64,000 nt of DNA from Blasia pusilla (taxonomy: Eukaryota > Marchantiophyta > Marchantiopsida > Blasiales): positions 13,454,001-13,518,000 of the forward strand of contig CM114275.1 of assembly GCA_050084515.1 (NCBI GenBank), written 5' to 3'. The notes under the pieces are model-generated. The model saw only the letters and a list, made by a program, of their open reading frames with translations, did no database searches and had not been told where the DNA came from. This document shows positions 61,035-64,000 of this stretch, piece after piece; positions within the stretch are counted from its first letter, which is position 1, and each line of letters opens with the position of its first letter. A program made the position numbers and the translations under genes.

Positions 61035-64000
61035 ATGTTCGTGGTAACAGATAAAGCGAGCGCCATTGTGCTGATGGTCGTGTCGCTGTGGTGTTTAGGA
61101 TCGTGGCCGGCCTTTTTCAATGTGCTGGAGCGCCGTGGGCGGCTGCCACAGCACACTTATCTGGACTATGCAATCAGTACTTACTTGATTGCCTGTTTCG
61201 TTGCGCTGACCATCGGCCAAGTAGGCCCCAGCTCAGATATTGCACCCAACTTCATCGAGCAACTTCAGCAGGTGAGGTTTGACAAGGAATTTCTACTTTG
61301 ATGTATGCTGGAAGTCCTAGATCCTCTAAATTGAAATGTTGTTTGTCAGGATACGTTTCAACCAGTTGTGTGAGGACGCGTGCAAAGTTGCATCCGTAAC
61401 TCTTTAGGTTATGCTGTATTTATGGTTTCTTATCACAGCCCAGATTGCACTGAGTTCATTCCCCCCACTCTCCCTCTTTTATTAACCTCTAATCACCGAT
61501 GGAACACTGCATCCTCTATGATTATTTTCTTGTTGAAGTCTGAAGTGGCAGTGAGGTTGCTTGTTCCCTTTTGATGTCCATTTATCTCTGAGAAGGCAGC
61601 GGAGGAAGCTGATTCATGCTCTTCATAGTTTCTAGTCTCCACCAATTGATTGCGGCAGGCCAAATGGTCTTTAGTGAATACATAGTTAACATAGAGTAAA
61701 CATCAACCTTTGAAGATGATGGAATCTGGAAAATTGACCGGTCTTTGTTGGTGTTGATTGGTATGTACAGGATAACCTCCCTTCAGTACTCTTTGCAATG
61801 GCTGGAGGCATAACATTGTGCTTGGGAAATGTCAGCATGCAGTATTCACTTGCCTTTGTGGGTATTTCACTTACAGAGGTAGTGTCAGCAAGTATAGCTG
61901 TTGTGGGAGGTATGTAAGTTCCTTCAAGTCAGCTATTAAATCTCATTTGATTTCATGAAATGATTCAGTTTAAGCTAGGAGTTTGTCCGGGTGTGCTGAA
62001 AAACATGATTTATGAAATGTTTCAAGACTGTCAAAACTACATCTCTTTATGCAACGTGAGTAAATATTGAATGGCTCCTTCGATTGTGATTGAGATGGGT
62101 TGTTGGCAGGAAATAAAGACTCTTAATCAACATTGTGTAGTCGCATTGACGTCAACTCGTTTTTATGTTCCAGATACTACCTTGGTAAATGATAGGTTTG
62201 CACTAAGTTTCCTCCTTTTCTTTGCACCAGGAACAACCGTCAACTACTTTCTAGACGAGGGGTTGAATAAGGCATCGATACTATTTCCTGGAGTAGCCTG
62301 CTTTCTTGTGGCTGTAGTGATTGGCTCATTCTGCCACGCTTCAAATGATGCTGACATGAGGGCAAAGTTTGACCATTCTCTCATACACACTCACAAAAAG
62401 TAAGTTACGAGATTGGGATGAAATTACGATGCTGGGATGTTTGAAAGGCGAAAGGGTTCTTAAGTGATGTGCAGTCGGGTAGATATCTTTGTGTTGATAA
62501 ATGTCCCGCATTGGACTGTTGAGTAAGATTCAAGTATGAGACGTTTAGATTTTACACGAATTTTTAGTAGTAAAGCATAAATAACATTGACCATAAAGAT
62601 GATTTTTTTCCCAGCAGACATAATCCGGGGGAGAAAACAATTTTGTACACTGACAAGAAGTTTGCGGGAAGTAGTGGACTGCCATTACTCGGAGGCACAT
62701 CATTTTCTGAAGAGTGGGGTGAGTTATCAATGTCTATATCTGCCCTTGGAGTTCGGGATTTGGAATTCTGATGATTATTGAGTTTGGAAATCTGATTCTC
62801 TAACTAGCCAATAGCAGATGTGGAGTTTAGCTATAGGTTGAGGATTAGAGTGGTGCTCATGGTGGCAAACATAGAACTTATGGTTAGCTTTTAGTATTAG
62901 AGGCAGATAGTGTTTCTCTGCTCCTATTCTGAGGTTGGACTACCCTCACAGGTTCAAACAGCAAGAATGATATTAAGAAAAGTACAGCAGAGAGATGGCT
63001 TCCTGTATCAGAGAAAGCTCGGGAACCAAGTTTCATGGATGAAGAGGGGACAACAGGAAGTGCAGCCTATCTTGAACACCTCGAGGATACACGATCAATA
63101 AAGGTGTGCCTACCTCATGAATCTTTAGGGAACTACTTCTTGCATCTCAGGGCTATAAATTAAGGAGTCTGTCAAGGTTGGTGAATTGTCAAAGCTAGTT
63201 TGAGTGTGTAAGGTTATGGAAGACATTTGAGAGGAGGTGTATTGAGTGGGATACCAAATTGCTAAGCTGCACTTCTGTGGGTGACAGATAGCCAGACGTT
63301 ACTGTTCAGTTGCATAATATCTCCCTCCTTACAATATCCTGTGCTACCCCAATTAGCCTTGTATTGTTGAGGTTCCTTCCCCTGGCACTTTAGAATGAAG
63401 ATTGTGCCTCAAAGTTGTAGCTCGATCTGTACTTTTGGCACCGGGACATTCTCAGGATGATGTGCTATTTTCCTCACTGGTGGTGCAGGTGAGAGGTCAC
63501 AGTGCGATTTTTGGACTGGGTATAGCATTCATCACAGGCTTCTGCTATGCTATGTTTTCACCTCTCTTCAATCTGGCAACAAATGATCAGTTTAAGCTAC
63601 TTAAGCCAGGAGTTCCACACTTGTCGGTTTATACAACGTTCTTCTACTTCTCGACAGCTTTCTTTATTGTTGCAATAACTCTGAATATCTTCTTCTTATA
63701 CCATCCGATGCTTGGAGTGCCTAAGTCCTCGATTTCTGCTTATTTGAGAGACTGGAAGGGGCGGCACTTTGCAGTGCTAGCAGGCCTGGTTTGTGGGATC
63801 GGTAATGTCTGCCAGTTCATGGGCGGTCAAGCAGCTGGATATGCTGCTGCAGATGCTGTGCAGGTACAATCCTCCATACTCTGAAGAGCAGCTGAGAGTT
63901 CATGATTTCCTTAAAAAATAGCAGAGAATGCTGGTGATGGGCATTGGGTTCACACTTCTGAGAAGTGTAATGCATCATATTACCTTGCAGGCTTTACCAC
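61035..64000 (+). CDS. UPS: Ureide permease (UPS family), exons 1-5 and start of exon 6
   Basis: A plasma-membrane transporter family that moves allantoin, uracil and related oxo-derivatives of nitrogen heterocycles in plants. Exons are 61,035-61,271, 61,771-61,909, 62,231-62,399, 62,962-63,103, 63,489-63,863 and 63,991-64,000 (cut by the window edge). All borders are GT..AG and phases join without a break, giving about 357 residues; family members are about 390-420. Landmarks are 'MFVVTDKASAIVLMVVSLWC', 'WPAFFNVLERRGRLPQHTYL', 'SLTEVVSASIAVVGGTTVNY', 'LFPGVACFLVAVVIGSF', a loop with 'GTTGSAAYLEHLEDTRSIK', and 'SPLFNLATNDQF', 'FMGGQAAGYAAADAVQALPL'. Multiple hydrophobic spans fit the 10-helix fold. 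No stop or frameshift is present, in contrast to everything to its left, so it is probably a functioning host gene. Confidence 0.95.

Noticed and set aside
61380-61574. Open frame inside UPS intron 1 as an exon
   Set aside because: It does not match the UPS family, and exons 1 and 2 already join in phase across it.
62952-62961. Alternative acceptor for UPS exon 4 at 62,951
   Set aside because: Use of this acceptor gives a frameshift and an early TGA; the acceptor ending at 62,961 keeps the frame and the conserved loop motif.

Overview
The window looks like repeat-dense nuclear DNA of a land plant. At its right end is a spliced, apparently intact ureide permease (UPS) gene, a plant-only transporter family. 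The long terminal repeats, the primer-binding sites matching plant tRNA-iMet and tRNA-Asp, the EDM2-like PHD fingers and a short TTTAGGG (plant-type telomere) tract fit this. I cannot name the species. The load of methyltransferase-bearing elements would suit a non-flowering plant, but that is inference. No tRNA, rRNA or CRISPR array was found. Layout: 0.3-6.9 kb is a minus-strand Ty3/gypsy element (copy A). Its gag, protease, a complete DNA cytosine-5 methyltransferase (DNMT) domain and reverse transcriptase lie in one reading frame broken only by stop codons; RNase H follows after a frameshift and integrase is missing. 7.2-19.0 kb is a block with two divergent decayed genes. On the minus strand is a gene for a coiled coil, a ParB-like domain and an N6/N4-type DNA methylase; on the plus strand is a MULE-like DDE transposase with an N-terminal zinc finger and a SWIM finger. 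Introns and spacers of both genes are filled with palindromes of the form GCAACCCGTCGG-N-CCGACGGGTTGC. 19.0-28.9 kb holds a plus-strand gypsy element (truncated LTR, full LTR, PBS, gag) fused to a second, opposite-strand copy B of the DNMT-carrying gypsy family, between two LTR-like direct repeats. 28.9-38.8 kb is mostly AT-rich DNA without recognisable genes, with a dispersed repeat family and one integrase relic. 39.4-48.4 kb holds an RT/RNase H relic and a minus-strand gypsy element with a tRNA-Asp PBS, a large internal deletion and an extra ORF beyond integrase. 48.5-54.0 kb holds a plus-strand string of ORFs including an EDM2-like PHD module, a possible BRCT domain and a CACTA-type transposase-associated domain; a tRNA-iMet-like PBS stands before it. 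54.0-58.4 kb holds an integrase relic, an LTR-like piece and a truncated Ty1/copia element. 58.9-59.3 kb is a young tandem duplication with a perfect hairpin, and 61.0-64.0 kb is the UPS gene, running off the edge. The main theme is that several unrelated mobile elements here carry DNA-modifying or chromatin-reading domains: a DNMT inside gypsy pol (two copies), a ParB/N6-N4 methylase beside a transposase, and EDM2-like PHD fingers. All look decayed here, so they mark families whose active members would be elsewhere in the genome.
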